64,000 bases of DNA, from the NCBI GenBank assembly GCA_951394045.1, contig OX596000.1, positions 1,178,001-1,242,000 on the forward strand. Direction: 5' to 3'. The translations under genes were made by a program, and so were the position numbers. Origin of the DNA: Nitzschia sp. DOCU1. Taxonomy: Eukaryota; Bacillariophyta; Bacillariophyceae; Bacillariales; Bacillariaceae. The notes below the pieces were generated by a model. The model saw nothing but the letters and a program-made list of their open reading frames with translations. It was not told the origin of the DNA and searched no databases. Shown one piece after another: positions 10,103 to 21,496 of the stretch (the stretch's first letter is position 1; each line of letters opens with the position of its first letter).

Positions 10103-12201
10103 ATGACGCAAAAGACGCAGGAGGAACTCAAAGCGGAGCAGCAAGAAGCCCAGGCCAAACTAGAGGCGCTCCTAAAACAATCCAAGCCCAAGAATCTTCG
10201 CGAAGGCGTCGGATCTGGTGTCAATAATATCCTGGCGGGTGCCCTTGGAGGTGCTGGGGTAGCTGTGTTGGCACCTACCATGGGATTAGCAGTTGGTCTG
10301 CAGAATGGAGGCCTTATCGGTGCGTCTTGCTTTCGGAAGAAAATGTGTTGTTGGATCATTTGCTAGTCGTATTTTTGGCATGACGTGGACTACAATCGGA
10401 CATTTAGGATACAAATGAACTCGTCAGTTTGCCATGACACTTTGGTACCCGAAAAGCTCACATGATATTCATTGCTCGCTATCTATCTTATAGGTGGAGC
10501 CCTTGGAGCGGCAGGCGGTGCCGTGATTGGTGCTTTGGGTGCTGTAGGATTGGTCGCTGGAGGTGCAATTTCGGGAGGTACGAAGTCCTAAGCTGCACAC
10601 AAGCAAATGGAGATGTCGCCCCCCTCTCATTATTCTGTGCATTGTTGTATCCTTTTTTCTTTCTTCCTTTGTTACATTATTTGTCGCTTCTACTTTGCGC
10701 AGTAACCCAAGTACTTCGGGGTATTGCAGCAGTTCCTGAAGCCGTCACGGCACCCAAACAGGGCAAATGGTGGAACGAATCCATCCACGCTTGGGTGTAT
10801 ACAGACTTGTCCAAGATGCAAGTTCCAGAAAACGATGATGACTTGTTGGGCAATATTCAGGCGGAATTGGATGCCTCTGGAAAGCCGACGGGTGCTAGTA
10901 CTGGGGCGGTCAAGGATCCCTATTATTATGACATGTTGGAGGTGCGTGTGGACGGCGACAATGACTACACACTACACAACAATGTGTGATTTACAAATTC
11001 CCTAACACTCTTGTTTCATCTTTTTATGCTTCTCTTTCAGGTCGACCCAAAAGCTGACGCAAGCGCTATCAAACGAAAGTATTATATTCTTGCAAGGAAA
11101 TACCACCCCGACAAGAATGACTCTGCCGAGGCTGCTGAGAAGTTCAAGGAAATTGCAGAAGCCTACCAAGTATTGAGTGATCCGCAGCTGCGTGCAAAGT
11201 ACGATTTGGATGGAAAGGATGCTCTGAGTGGGGATAAGACTTCCCTCAATGAAGATGCCCATCGACCGGATCCCTCCATTTTATTGGCCTTTTTGTTTGG
11301 ATCGGACAAGTTTCAAAATTATGTTGGACGCTTGGCGACATCCACAAGTGCCATGTTGGGAGACTCGTCCAAGCTCAGTGTTGCCGATGCTCGAACGTTG
11401 CAAGAGCGCCGGGTCAGTCGATTGGCTTTGATCTTGGCAGAAAAGGTGGAGCCATGGACCAAAGAGGAGTACGATTTGTGCAAGGTTCAATGGAAGACGG
11501 AAGCAGAAGATTTGGTATCGGCAAGCTATGGATGGGAATTGCTTCAATTATTGGGAATGGCCTATGAGGTTGCTGCAGCACAGTTCCTTGGAAGCATGGA
11601 GTCTGGCATCGGTATGCCCAGCATCGGGAAGTGGGCTGATGCGCAGCAAGCACGTGCAAAGGGCAAGAAGGCTTCTAACAAGAATCAATTCCAGACCATG
11701 ATGGCCAGTCTAGATGCCATGAAGATTAGTTTAGAGTACCAGGAAAAGATTGCCCATGCAAAATCAGACGACGAAAAGGCAAAGCTACAGCGAGAAATGG
11801 AAGAGGCGACTCAAGATATCATGCTCAAGGTTATCTGGACGACCACTGCCGTTGGTAAGTACCGTGAAGAATCGGCATCTATATCAAATTTCTCATTCAG
11901 AATGATCGTCTAACCACCTCACTAACTGCAAATTCTTTCATCCTTACCAGATATCATGTCAACGGTTCACGAAGTTTGTCAAATGGTATTCTTTGACCAA
12001 AGCGTAGACAAGGAGATCCGCAAACGTCGGGCTCACGCAGTCAAGGCTTTAGGAGAGATTTTCCAAGCGACCCCAGAACCCCCAGCCTCCGAGGGAAAGA
12101 AGAGCGCCCGTGCCATTTTCGAAGAAGCGGCGCTAGCTGCCACGGTAGAAACGATCAAGCGCAAGGACGAAGCCGCTCACATGGCGTCCTACGGATCCTA
12201 A
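10103..12201 (+). CDS. J-domain protein with glycine-rich N-terminus and X-domain
   Basis: Five exons: 10103-10319, 10494-10577, 10703-10941, 11041-11854 and 11951-12201, all with GT-AG borders and frame-consistent joins, giving 534 residues. Residues 1-33 are a charged helix. Residues 36-100 are a Gly/Ala-rich hydrophobic segment resembling a glycine zipper or membrane insertion. The J domain starts near residue 175 with H-P-D at 202-204, the motif that stimulates Hsp70 ATPase. The region from about 290 on, with its long helices and charged tail, matches the 'X-domain of DnaJ-containing proteins' layout. Hsp70 co-chaperone activity follows from the J domain; the compartment is unknown. The intron before exon 4 splits the J domain. 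Confidence 0.85.
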
Positions 12202-12405
12202 AATTCTACGCTTTGCTGCTTGTACCCGTTCTAATTTAGGAGTAGTAGTAAGTAATAGGCAGCTCAAGCAACGTAGCACAAATGCTGGTTGAACAAGGAC
12301 TCGTGCCTATTGGCTTTTTCATGTAGGTTTTATGAACAGTAGCTGTGGAGTCGGTACAAACGGATTGGTGATCGTGTGGAGAGAATTGTTTTTAACTCTG
12401 GGGCC

Positions 12406-13719
12406 TCATTCACTCTTCGCTGCCGCCCGTTCCGCGATTGCGTCCTTCTCGAGGTATAGGTTCTCGTACGATTCCGGGAACCACTTCATGTTGGTGTTGC
12501 CAACCATAATGTCGACCGTCTTTTTCAGCCGCCAAAACACATTTTGCTTGACATACGGCACACCGTAGCGTTGGCAGATCTCCTCGACCAAAGGAGCGGA
12601 CTTTTGGTAGCTCAACATGGAAAGTTGAGGCCACATGTGGTGCTCAATCTGATAGTTCAACCAACCATGCATGAAATCGACCAGATTGGAACCCATGTGG
12701 TAATCGACCGAGGCGAGTACCTGTCGCAAGTAAAAAGATCCCGAAAAGGGCCGGCAAGCCCGACGGAATCGATACATGTCGTCTCCTGCGTGGTTCGTAA
12801 CAATAGCGATGAAGCCATGCACGTTTGTCAGCAGTTCGGCAAAGAAGAGGTTCTTGACGGCATTCCAGTACATATCAGAGCCCACCCCCATGTGTCCCCC
12901 GACAGCAAGCCAAGGTAGGGGGACAAGGAAGAAGTGGATCAACAAATACGGAGCAAGAACTACAGTCAATAACTCGAAGAGAGAGTAGAAGTAGTTTTGT
13001 CCGACGAAGCAGTCCTTGATTGTTACCGGTTCTTCCGGTTTGATGTGCGGTGGGATCGACACTCCATTGCGGCGCATTTGTGCGAGCTTGAGCTCCTTGT
13101 ATGTGTTTGGAGCATAGTAGAACCACTTCCAAGTCATCATGAAAAACCCAACAATCACGTACTTGAGGAAAAGTGGGATCCTCATTCCTCGCAAGAAAGC
13201 AAGATTCTGTTCGACGAGGTCGGGATCGGTAATTTCACTCAAATTGTAGTGATGACGATTGTTATGTTCCACATTCCAGGCCTCTGGCATCATCCAGTCA
13301 AACCAATCATTGAAGCGTCGCCACAAGGTACCCAAGGCGAACTTGAATCTAGACCAGCGTCCCTTGTTTGGGTGGCATTTCTCATAACCTCCGTGGCAAG
13401 TGTGATGGGCAATCATGGCCCATCGAGAGAAGGTATACAGGGAAAGCCCGATGATCGAAATGGGATTAACTCCAAAACCCATTGTTAGCAATCCAACTGC
13501 GGCGAAGCAGTTGGACCACATGATCATCTTATTCAAGTGAGCAACATCGTCTGGACCCTGCTCTGCCTCGAGCTTCTTGCCTAGCGCTCGGATTTCCGAA
13601 GAAAATGAATCAAAGTCAAATGCTTCAATCCATTCGTCCCCGGCAGCAAGTTTCTTGCCGCCAACGGAAGTCGTAGTTGACTTTTCAGGCTCAGAAGGAA
13701 TAAACTCCGGTCGACACAT
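12406..13719 (-). CDS. fatty acid desaturase, front-end-like, no cytochrome b5
   Basis: Single exon, 437 residues, start at ATG 13719-13717; the paralogue at 14579 begins with the same M-C-x-P-E. Three histidine boxes of membrane di-iron desaturases are visible: H-H-T-C-H at residues 105-109, H-N-N-R-H-H at 152-157 and Q-I-E-H-H at 357-361. The third box starts with Q, as in front-end desaturases, but there is no N-terminal cytochrome b5 domain, so a separate electron donor is implied. Hydrophobic segments at about 74-98, 183-202 and 250-275 fit the usual topology. Substrate and double-bond position cannot be read from the sequence. No plastid or ER presequence is evident. It is divergently paired with its paralogue. 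Confidence 0.85.
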   Translation of the reverse strand: MCRPEFIPSEPEKSTTTSVGGKKLAAGDEWIEAFDFDSFSSEIRALGKKLEAEQGPDDVAHLNKMIMWSNCFAAVGLLTMGFGVNPISIIGLSLYTFSRWAMIAHHTCHGGYEKCHPNKGRWSRFKFALGTLWRRFNDWFDWMMPEAWNVEHNNRHHYNLSEITDPDLVEQNLAFLRGMRIPLFLKYVIVGFFMMTWKWFYYAPNTYKELKLAQMRRNGVSIPPHIKPEEPVTIKDCFVGQNYFYSLFELLTVVLAPYLLIHFFLVPLPWLAVGGHMGVGSDMYWNAVKNLFFAELLTNVHGFIAIVTNHAGDDMYRFRRACRPFSGSFYLRQVLASVDYHMGSNLVDFMHGWLNYQIEHHMWPQLSMLSYQKSAPLVEEICQRYGVPYVKQNVFWRLKKTVDIMVGNTNMKWFPESYENLYLEKDAIAERAAAKSE

Positions 13720-14578
13720 GGTTTTCGACAAGCAAAGCAGGATGTGGAGGCAAGTCTGTTACTACTGGGGGTCCAAATGCTAGTCGGTATGTCAACGTCC
13801 GGAGTGCGCCAAAATACGTGGAAGCAAAGAATGAATTTCCAGCGGGTTGGGTATGACCGACGTGGACCAGAACAATGCCCGTAGCGACTGCTCCCGTCTC
13901 CGGCGTTCATGAATACGATTGCCTCTCCTCTCTTCGCGCTATGTTGAACGAGAGATCGGAAAGACCCAGATCGGCACCGGAATACGTGGTCAGGAAATGA
14001 GGCTGACGATGCTCGCTCGACATGACGGTTTGGCAATATAAAGCCTGCGTCACTTAGAAGACACAAACAGTACCAATAGTGCCCCATGTCCGACATCTGA
14101 CCTTATTGTGTCGTATTCTTATAGCCCATCTTCGGAGTACACAACTCCAGAGCTTCCTTTTTCTGCAGAAGATTTCGTCTGGGCTCGTACGCCAAGCAAA
14201 ACTTTATGCCTGAGGTTTCAATTTGTCGTACAGAAAACGGATCGTAAATTCATAGGAAATGGACAAAGGGTTACTAATTTCGCTTCGCACCCGTCATCGG
14301 CAGTTTTGCATCCCCAAAAAGATCGAAAAAGGGACCTCGTTGGATAGGAGGTAGGGTGCAAAAGCGCAAAATGGCTGCGCGATTACCGTCGCGCGACTGG
14401 CAAACACATGCCGATCGTCATCTTGGTTTCCCGAATCCGGGTACCACCCCAAGAGCTGGTGGTGTGGAAAGGGGACGTGGCAACGAAAACGATTCCTTCG
14501 GCCCTCGATCCACACAAAAATACATCGGCCATCTGCGGTTGAGCTCACACTTTTTCGCTACAAGTATTGAATCGCAAC
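13720..14578. promoter_or_regulatory. divergent intergenic region of desaturase pair
   Basis: The 859 bp between the two start codons must carry both 5' UTRs and both promoters. A TATA-like GCTTTATATTGCC read on the minus strand lies near 14030, about 310 bp from the minus-strand ATG. No inverted duplication of the flanks is obvious. Shared regulation is inference from the head-to-head layout. Confidence 0.35.
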
Positions 14579-15898
14579 ATGTGTGCACCTGAACTCAAGG
14601 TAAAAGTGGCTCCCGTCGACGCCAAGGGCAAGCTTTTGTCGTCTGGAACAAAGTTGGCCAAGGAAGATGAGTGGCTTGCAACGTTCGATTTTGAGGCGTT
14701 CTCAGAGGAAGTAAGGGCACTGGGAAGGCAGCTTGAGGCGGATCAGGGGGCAGCTGACGTTGCTCATTTGAACAAAATGATCATGTGGTCGAACAGTCTT
14801 GCCGCTATTGGCTTGCTTACCATGGGCTTTGGAGTTAATCCCATTTCTATCATTGGGCTCTCCTTGTACACCTTCTCTCGTTGGACCATGATTGCCCACC
14901 ACACTTGCCACGGAGGATATGAGAAATGCCATCCAAATAGGGGACGATGGTCACGGTTTAAGTTTGGCCTAGGCACCTTGTGGCGACGTTTCAATGATTG
15001 GTTTGACTGGATGATGCCTGAAGCCTGGAACGTCGAGCATAATAATCGTCACCATTACAATTTGAGCGAGATCACAGACCCCGATCTTGTCGAGCAAAAC
15101 CTTCAAGCCGTGCGAGAATCGTCCAGTCCAATGTTCCTCAAATACATGCGCGTTGCGTTTGTTATGCTGACTTGGAAGTGGTTCTACTATGCCCCAAACA
15201 CTTACAAGGAACTCAAGCTAGCGCGTATGCGTCGCAACGGCGTACCGATTCCTGCCGGGGTGAAGCCAGAGGAAGCTGTAACGATCCAAGAATGTTTGCT
15301 TGGTAATAATTCTTTCTATTCTTTCTTCGAGCTCATGTACACGGTGTTGGGACCTTACCTTCTCATTCACTTTTTCCTTGTTCCTCTGCCCTGGCTTGCC
15401 GTCGGGGAGAGAATGGGACTGGGATCTGAAATGTACTGGAATGCGGTCAAGAACCTTTTCTTGGCTGACCTTCTAACTAATGTACACGGATTCATTGCTG
15501 TGGTTACAAACCACGCAGGAGACGACATGTACCGCTTCAGGAGGCCTTGCCGTCCTTTCTCGGGATCTTTCTACTTGAGGCAAGTGCTTGCGTCTGTGGA
15601 CTACCACATGGGCACCAACGTCGTGGACTTTATGCACGGCTGGCTTAACTACCAGATTGAGCATCACATGTGGCCTCAGCTTTCCATGTTGAGCTATCAA
15701 AAATCCGCTCCTCTAATGGAGGAAATTTGCCGTCGCCACGGTGTACCATATGTGAAGGAAAGCGTCTTTTTGCGATTGAAGAAGACTGTCGACATCATGG
15801 TAGGCAACACCAGCATGCGATGGTTTCCAGAAAACTACGAGGAGGAATATTTACGACTGGACTCGTTACAAGAGGCCAAAGCGCTCAAGCAGCAATAG
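14579..15898 (+). CDS. fatty acid desaturase, paralogue of 12406-13719
   Basis: Single exon, 439 residues, ATG at 14579. The histidine boxes H-H-T-C-H, H-N-N-R-H-H and Q-I-E-H-H are at nearly the same positions as in the neighbouring gene. From the first histidine box onward the two proteins are mostly identical by eye; the first 35 residues and a patch after the second box (E-Q-N-L-x...) differ. Cytochrome b5 is absent here too. This looks like an inverted tandem duplication with both copies intact. Family membership is firm; regioselectivity and acyl carrier are not determinable. Confidence 0.85.
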   Translation: MCAPELKVKVAPVDAKGKLLSSGTKLAKEDEWLATFDFEAFSEEVRALGRQLEADQGAADVAHLNKMIMWSNSLAAIGLLTMGFGVNPISIIGLSLYTFSRWTMIAHHTCHGGYEKCHPNRGRWSRFKFGLGTLWRRFNDWFDWMMPEAWNVEHNNRHHYNLSEITDPDLVEQNLQAVRESSSPMFLKYMRVAFVMLTWKWFYYAPNTYKELKLARMRRNGVPIPAGVKPEEAVTIQECLLGNNSFYSFFELMYTVLGPYLLIHFFLVPLPWLAVGERMGLGSEMYWNAVKNLFLADLLTNVHGFIAVVTNHAGDDMYRFRRPCRPFSGSFYLRQVLASVDYHMGTNVVDFMHGWLNYQIEHHMWPQLSMLSYQKSAPLMEEICRRHGVPYVKESVFLRLKKTVDIMVGNTSMRWFPENYEEEYLRLDSLQEAKALKQQ

Positions 15899-16170
15899 GC
15901 CCGACGCTCGGGCTGGAAACTTTCAAAGAAAGTCCTCAATCTACACAAACCGATTTCGCCCGCTTTCACGCCGAGGCTCAATGCCTCCACTGCTGTTATC
16001 GCCATCTTAACATCCCACTAAGCCTATTAACTTGTTCTAGGAAGGAAATATAACGTTTTATCCTGTACAACACGTTTGATTTTTAGTTGCTTAATATGAG
16101 AGTGCCTTATATTTCGTTCCATTCGAACGATGGAGATATCTGGTTTTGGATGGTGGCAAGCCCGAAGTCT

Positions 16171-17612
16171 CTATAGGAGCTCGTCAAATTTGTCTTTCTT
16201 TGAGTGGCTTGAAGCCTCAGTTACCAAAGCAATCTTGCGCAACGAGCTTCGAATCGATTCGGATCGATTTCTTGCGAATGTCGTGTCTTTCTTTTTGGTA
16301 TTCCCGGTCAGGTACTTTTCCAGTTCCAACGGATCCCCACAGCACATGTCCAAAAAGTCGGGGTGTCGGGAATGCTCCGTAGGCTCGGCCACGATCACCT
16401 CCTCTTTTGTCGATGTGGGTGGGTCCTCTGGAACGGCGTCGTCGTCAGCATGGACCTCCGTCTCTAGGTTGGTACCCTCGTCGTCATCAGGCGACACATC
16501 CTCACTTGGATTAGAAAGCAAGTCAGCATCGTTCATCATATCCGGATCATCAGGGTCTCGTGGGCGAATTCGTGCATATTTGTCCTCGCTTCCGGCCACG
16601 GGTGACGGCATACCGTCGGCAACCTTGAGGCCATTCTTTTCGGGAATCTCACTATCGTCTTCAGTATGAATACTTTCACTTGGACTGACAACGTGTTCGT
16701 CATTATCATCCTCACTGGTATCGCCCTCGACCTTCTCAGGAGCTTCCGCGTCAGCGTCAATATTTCTTCTACCAACGCGAGTGGAAATGCAACATCCCAA
16801 GGGACCACAGACGAGAGAGTCCTTGTACGGTCTCAAGAATGTAAAACCAATGGTGACAAGCATGAATCCGCCGACGGCTCCCAAGGAATAGTATGCTCCG
16901 TTTTCTAGATCGCAGGAGTTCTGAGAGGTTGGATCGAGGCTGCACAATAGCAAAACGAAGAGTTGAATGCGTTAGTGGGAACCAAAATGGGTGATTGGTG
17001 TCGTTTGAATGAATGCCGCCACACTTACCAGAACTGCTTCTCGAGGAATACGAGGAAGGAACACAATTGCAGAACGCTAGCTGAGAAAAACAAAAATCGA
17101 ACGAGCATGTAGCTTCCTCGCAGGCGGCAACAGCAAAATTCGCAGTAGATTTGGAAAAGGGCCAACAGGGCCAGAAGTGGAGCAATAATACTGCACCACT
17201 GGGCAGCAATGAAATATTGCTGCTGGCCCACTTCTGTCCAATCGTAGTAACTAATGCATTGTTCTCCAAAGACACCTGATTCTGAACTTGATTTGGAATA
17301 CCGAAAGAGTCCAACCGATGCCGTGGCCAAATCTTCAAATGGGGGCGTCAATCCTTCCCATGGCTGTCCGTCCAATGCCCGATACGAAAAGAAGGCACAG
17401 GAATATATGGAACAGATGGATGCAGTTATTGCCGCAGCCGCTAGGATGGACAGAAAGAATCTGGTACAAATGAAGCACGCGATGGATGAGGGAATTGAAT
17501 GAGAAATAAATACCGAAAAGCACCAGCAATCGCAACACAACTTCTTTCAGCTGGCGTACCTGGAGCAGCACGGCCTTCGGCTGGGCCTCTCCTCGTCATT
17601 GATTTCGTCCAT
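16171..17612 (-). CDS. four-TM 'SVGLFRY' family protein, copy A
   Basis: Three exons on the minus strand: 17612-17560, 17460-17029 and 16939-16171, all GT-AG, both introns in phase 2, giving 417 residues. Predicted TM segments are at about 18-42, 101-122, 138-157 and 177-196. The first extracellular loop carries S-V-G-L-F-R-Y at 66-72 followed by a Cys. After TM4 comes a long acidic Asp/Glu/Ser/Pro tail (about 210-400) with a basic end. The same motif, topology and intron position recur in copies at 18884-21496 and 25552-26990. The layout resembles the claudin/PMP22 plan (four TM, G-L-W then Cys in loop 1), but that relation is only a suggestion. Function unknown. Confidence 0.75.
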
Positions 17613-18118
17613 GGTCGACCAGAAGTTCTTTTGGAGCTCGTTATCCACTTCTGGTAGTCTGGCCCAGTGGGAACAGTCGAGTTGAGAGTGATGGTTCATC
17701 CATCATCGCTCGAGCGATTAGACCATCGAGTGATGTGGGACGCGATTTTCGCCGGGAAGGTCTTTCAGCGATGAAGCGACACCCGGCTCGCAGAAAGTGC
17801 AACTGGTGATCATAGACATATTCAATCATGTAGATGGTGACCGAACGCTCGCCTGCCTTGTTCTCTCGATATATGCCTTTTGATTCAGACGACTGAATTT
17901 TGGCTCGCCACAACCCAAGCACTGGGAGCGGCTCGCGCGTACGAGCTGGTCGAGCGTCTCCTCCCGATCGTCGGCAAGACGAAATCGGCTTTTTCGCCTT
18001 TTCGGGATCTTGTCCCTTTTTTGGATGGATGTCCTTCGCCATACGGTCACGACATTATCCTCAATTGGCTTCTAGACCAACATCAATATACTACATTCAC
18101 ATCTGGGAACAATTCACA

Positions 18119-18724
18119 ATGTTTGGAATTCCAAAGTCTCTACTAACCGGACTTTGGGCATTCGCCTTTTCCTCTCCTGAGTACTCATTTCAAAACCCCA
18201 GGCTCCAGGGTGCCTTGGATTTCTATAAGGAGGGCCAAGAGCTCGCTCGACAAGGCGAGTACCGAGATGCCTGTGATGCCTTCATGACGGGCATATTTTC
18301 CGGTCGCAAGGTTGTGGAAGAGATGCAAGGCACCCCGAAAAATGACGACCCGGAAGAAGAAAGCTCTCGAGCTCTCGAATGGCTCGTGTCGTCGTATTTG
18401 GCATGTGCGGAAGCACGAATGCAACTTGAGGATTGGCAGACGGCTCGCAGCGATGCGTGGGCGGCCTGCATGTATTCCAACAATCAAAATCTACAAGCGC
18501 TGGAATGCATGTTGACCGTTTGCGAAAACACCAAGGATTGCATTGGTCAATTATCGACTCTCAAGTCGATACGTCTGGTTTTAGCCGGGAGCAGTGACAA
18601 TGATGGATCAAATGGCGGGAGTAGTAGGTATTCCTTGGATCAGGTAGACAATCAAATCGTATTGGTGGAAAAGAAACTCGAGGAGAAATTCAGGAGCAAA
18701 AACAACAACGATGAGAAGGATTAA
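18119..18724 (+). CDS. TPR-like small helical protein
   Basis: Single exon, 201 residues. I chose the ATG at 18119; the open frame upstream lacks plausible composition. The N-terminus (residues 1-22) is moderately hydrophobic and could be a signal or anchor. Residues about 30-150 show TPR-like helix pairs (G-x2-L-A-x-Q-G-E-Y-R-D-A, then A-E-A-R-M-x-L-x-D-W-x-x-A-R-x-D-A). The C-terminus is a charged helix. It sits between two SVGLFRY genes on the opposite strand. A protein-interaction role is inferred from the TPR-like pattern only. Confidence 0.6.
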   Translation: MFGIPKSLLTGLWAFAFSSPEYSFQNPRLQGALDFYKEGQELARQGEYRDACDAFMTGIFSGRKVVEEMQGTPKNDDPEEESSRALEWLVSSYLACAEARMQLEDWQTARSDAWAACMYSNNQNLQALECMLTVCENTKDCIGQLSTLKSIRLVLAGSSDNDGSNGGSSRYSLDQVDNQIVLVEKKLEEKFRSKNNNDEKD

Positions 18725-18883
18725 CTCGAGGAAGAAGTCAACGAATGAGGTGCAACTGGTGGAAGTTGTACTCGTGTTCTATTATCAGTGTGACAATCTA
18801 CAATTCTGGACTGGTATGAATTCAATGAAAAAATTTCATGGCTAAAAAATGAGTCTGGAAGGAAAGGAGCCCCTGGAAAAATC

Positions 18884-21496
18884 CTACTCCAGTGGATGGA
18901 TCTGGGACTCAATCGACGGAACCTCGTCGTCGTCCTCATGTTCCTCATTCGACTCTTCGTAATAGCGCCCGCCGTTGGGGTGATAAATTGAAGCGTCATA
19001 CCCAAGGGTCATAACTTCGCCGAGCACGGTGACTGTCCTGGCAGACGATGAAGTCGATAGTGTTCGTTCCAGATAATTGTCATCCGTTGCATGATCTTCG
19101 TGAACTTTATCCATTATTAAGCCAGTTTCGAGATCAGACTTGCTTGGTAATAAAGCGTGGTCTGGATCATATTCCACCGTCTCGTAGAACTCGTCACGAT
19201 CAATTAGCGTTCCGCTGTTTTGGGGGAGTATTTTATCATCGACCCCAGCGTCCACCTGGTCTTCAATGAATTTTTCTGTTACGATAGCTTCGGCTGTTTC
19301 GTCGTCAGTATATCCCAAATTCAGACTTCTTGTTGGATCATCGACTTTTCCGCCGATGCCTGGAAAGTCATTATCTGACATTTCTTCTTTTGAAGGTTGT
19401 TCTGTTACTTGTTGCTGTGCTGGCAACATATCGTTTTTGTTTGGTTCTAGTACGTGATGTTCCTGAGGTGGATGATCATCACCGCCGTGGTTCACGTCAC
19501 TAGTCGCAGTTTCTTCCGCATCTTCTATGGTTGCAACAGCGCTCGTGGAATTGTCATTGTTTGCACCCACCATTGGGTTGCTACTTGATAAATTTGGTGC
19601 CTCCAAATTAAGAGGCTCAACCGTCCCGTCGAATTCCTCTACCCCCTGCACGTACAATACGCTGTCCTGTTGGCGTATTTCGACAATCTTAGCATCTCGC
19701 ACATTTTGATCGGCATCAACTATCCTGGGAGGCAAGGCTGAATCTTCTTTGATTTCCTCCTTCAAGACCATGCCGGGCTCTTCTTCCGTTTGCTTCAAAT
19801 AAAAAATTGTTGGTTCAACCTCCATGCTTATGTTCGAAGGTTCATCTGCTGTTTCGTCTGTATACTCTTCGGCCGATACGTTGCCACGTTCTAGAGATTC
19901 GTCGTGTGATCGATCATTATGATTCCCCACAGAACTAGTCGCGTCATTCAGCTCCTTCTTAAGTGGTGCCTCGCCTTGTGACAAAGTTCCTTCGGCCGCA
20001 ATCAGGGCCGAAGACGCTCCCCCGGGGTCACCAATGGCGGCACCGAGCTGCATGATTTGTAAAGGTTCGTTCTCATCATACTCCATCGCCTCATAGAATG
20101 CTTCATTTTCTACTTGTGGTCCGCCTTCCTCAATGAGAAGAAGGTCGTCGATACCATCAAGCGTCATCTCAGGGAAAATATCCCCTTCCTGCGTCGTGCC
20201 TTTTGTCTCTTGAGCCGCAAGCGAAATTCCAAACATATTTGACATTGCCTTCAGCATTTCTTTAAGACCGAGGTCGTCGTCTGCAGTTTCTTCATTATCG
20301 CCGTGCTTTTCCTGGTCATCTCCCGGTAACATTGAGTCGGCATCGGCAGAATCAATTATGCTCAAGTCGTCGAATGGAAAGGGCGTACCCGGAATATCTA
20401 CTATGGATCCAGATTCCATTGGACATTCCATGTCATCAAGAGATGCCGGCATGAAGGGTGCGCCAGGGGCATCATCTACTACGGGACCAGATTCTACTGG
20501 ACTTCCCATGTCATCTACTAGAGATGCCGATACTGATGCCGTTGAGCCCTCCTCCATATGCATGCCGCTGTACTCATCGTGGCTGACATCATCCATAGTA
20601 ACGTCCATTTCTTCGTCGTCTAGATCGGCAGCTACGTCCTCGTAGCTGACACCAACTTTGCCATCAGCCCCACTGGCTGTTCCAACTTCCAACGAGGGCT
20701 TCCTATAATATAATCGATCCGGTCGTTGCCGCTTTAGGTGCATTTGAATCTGATTTCGTAGAGTTATTAAGGTTCCAAAGAGTGCCAAAATATGAAAACA
20801 AGCTGCTGCCACCGCCACACGCGCTCCACTGCCGACTCGACATTCACCAAATCCCACCTCTCCTTGACTGGTTAATAGGATAACATGATGATAAGTTTGA
20901 CGCGGTGGGCAATAGTATTCAATACCGCAGATTCCCCGAAAACGACGTACCAAAAACCTTTGTTATGCAAAGCCACAAAGCTAAAAATCTGTAATAAGGG
21001 TGCCAGAAACCACACCACGACCATGACCCAAACGCTACATCGCTGATTCTCCCTGATAAACAAGTCCCAAATCCCGGCGAGAACACCAACAATAGATAAC
21101 AAGGGAACCACAATTGCAAGTGTTTGGGCGACATGCATACGAGCATCCTCCAAACTCTCATTTGTGTTCGGATACTCGCGACACTCACCGGACGACGAGC
21201 TAGCATATCGAAAGAGACCCACACTCAAGTATATCCGTTGGGGCTCTTGTTCAATGGCTATCTTTGTTGCATTGATGGTTGTCATGTGTGGTGGTAGCTG
21301 TAAATCATAAGTCGTCCGAAAAAAGTCGCAATTGGATAACACAGACATAGACATTGTGGTAGCCATAAGAGCAACTAGCAAGGAAACGATTCTGGTAATA
21401 AGCCATGGGAAACAGTGAGACGAGGAAGTTTGTTGATGAGAACTTGCAGCGTTACCGATGAAAACTTTGATTTACCTTCCACATTGAACCTTCCAT
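18884..21496 (-). CDS. four-TM 'SVGLFRY' family protein, copy B, long acidic tail
   Basis: Three exons: 21496-21456, 21391-20951 and 20867-18884, GT-AG, both introns in phase 2 at the positions seen in copy A; 821 residues. S-V-G-L-F-R-Y is at 70-76, with Cys residues before and after it in the first loop. TM segments are at about 14-32, 100-125, 133-155 and 175-195. The remaining 600 residues are a strongly acidic, Asp/Glu-rich tail with repeated M-x-S-P-V-E-S-G / M-E-C-P-M-E-S-G and F-Y-E-x-x-E-Y-D type motifs (F-Y-E-A-M-E-Y-D and F-Y-E-T-V-E-Y-D). The short first exon was chosen because it restores the phase shared by all three copies. Function unknown. Confidence 0.75.

Noticed and set aside
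13581..14096. 171-codon minus-strand frame upstream of the desaturase start
   Set aside because: It overlaps the first part of the desaturase in another frame, has no domain, and covers the expected promoter and 5' UTR.
17641..18042. 133-codon minus-strand frame with a good ATG upstream of SVGLFRY copy A
   Set aside because: Composition is random-like, it overlaps the presumed promoters of two genes, and no family pattern is seen. An upstream exon of copy A cannot be excluded.
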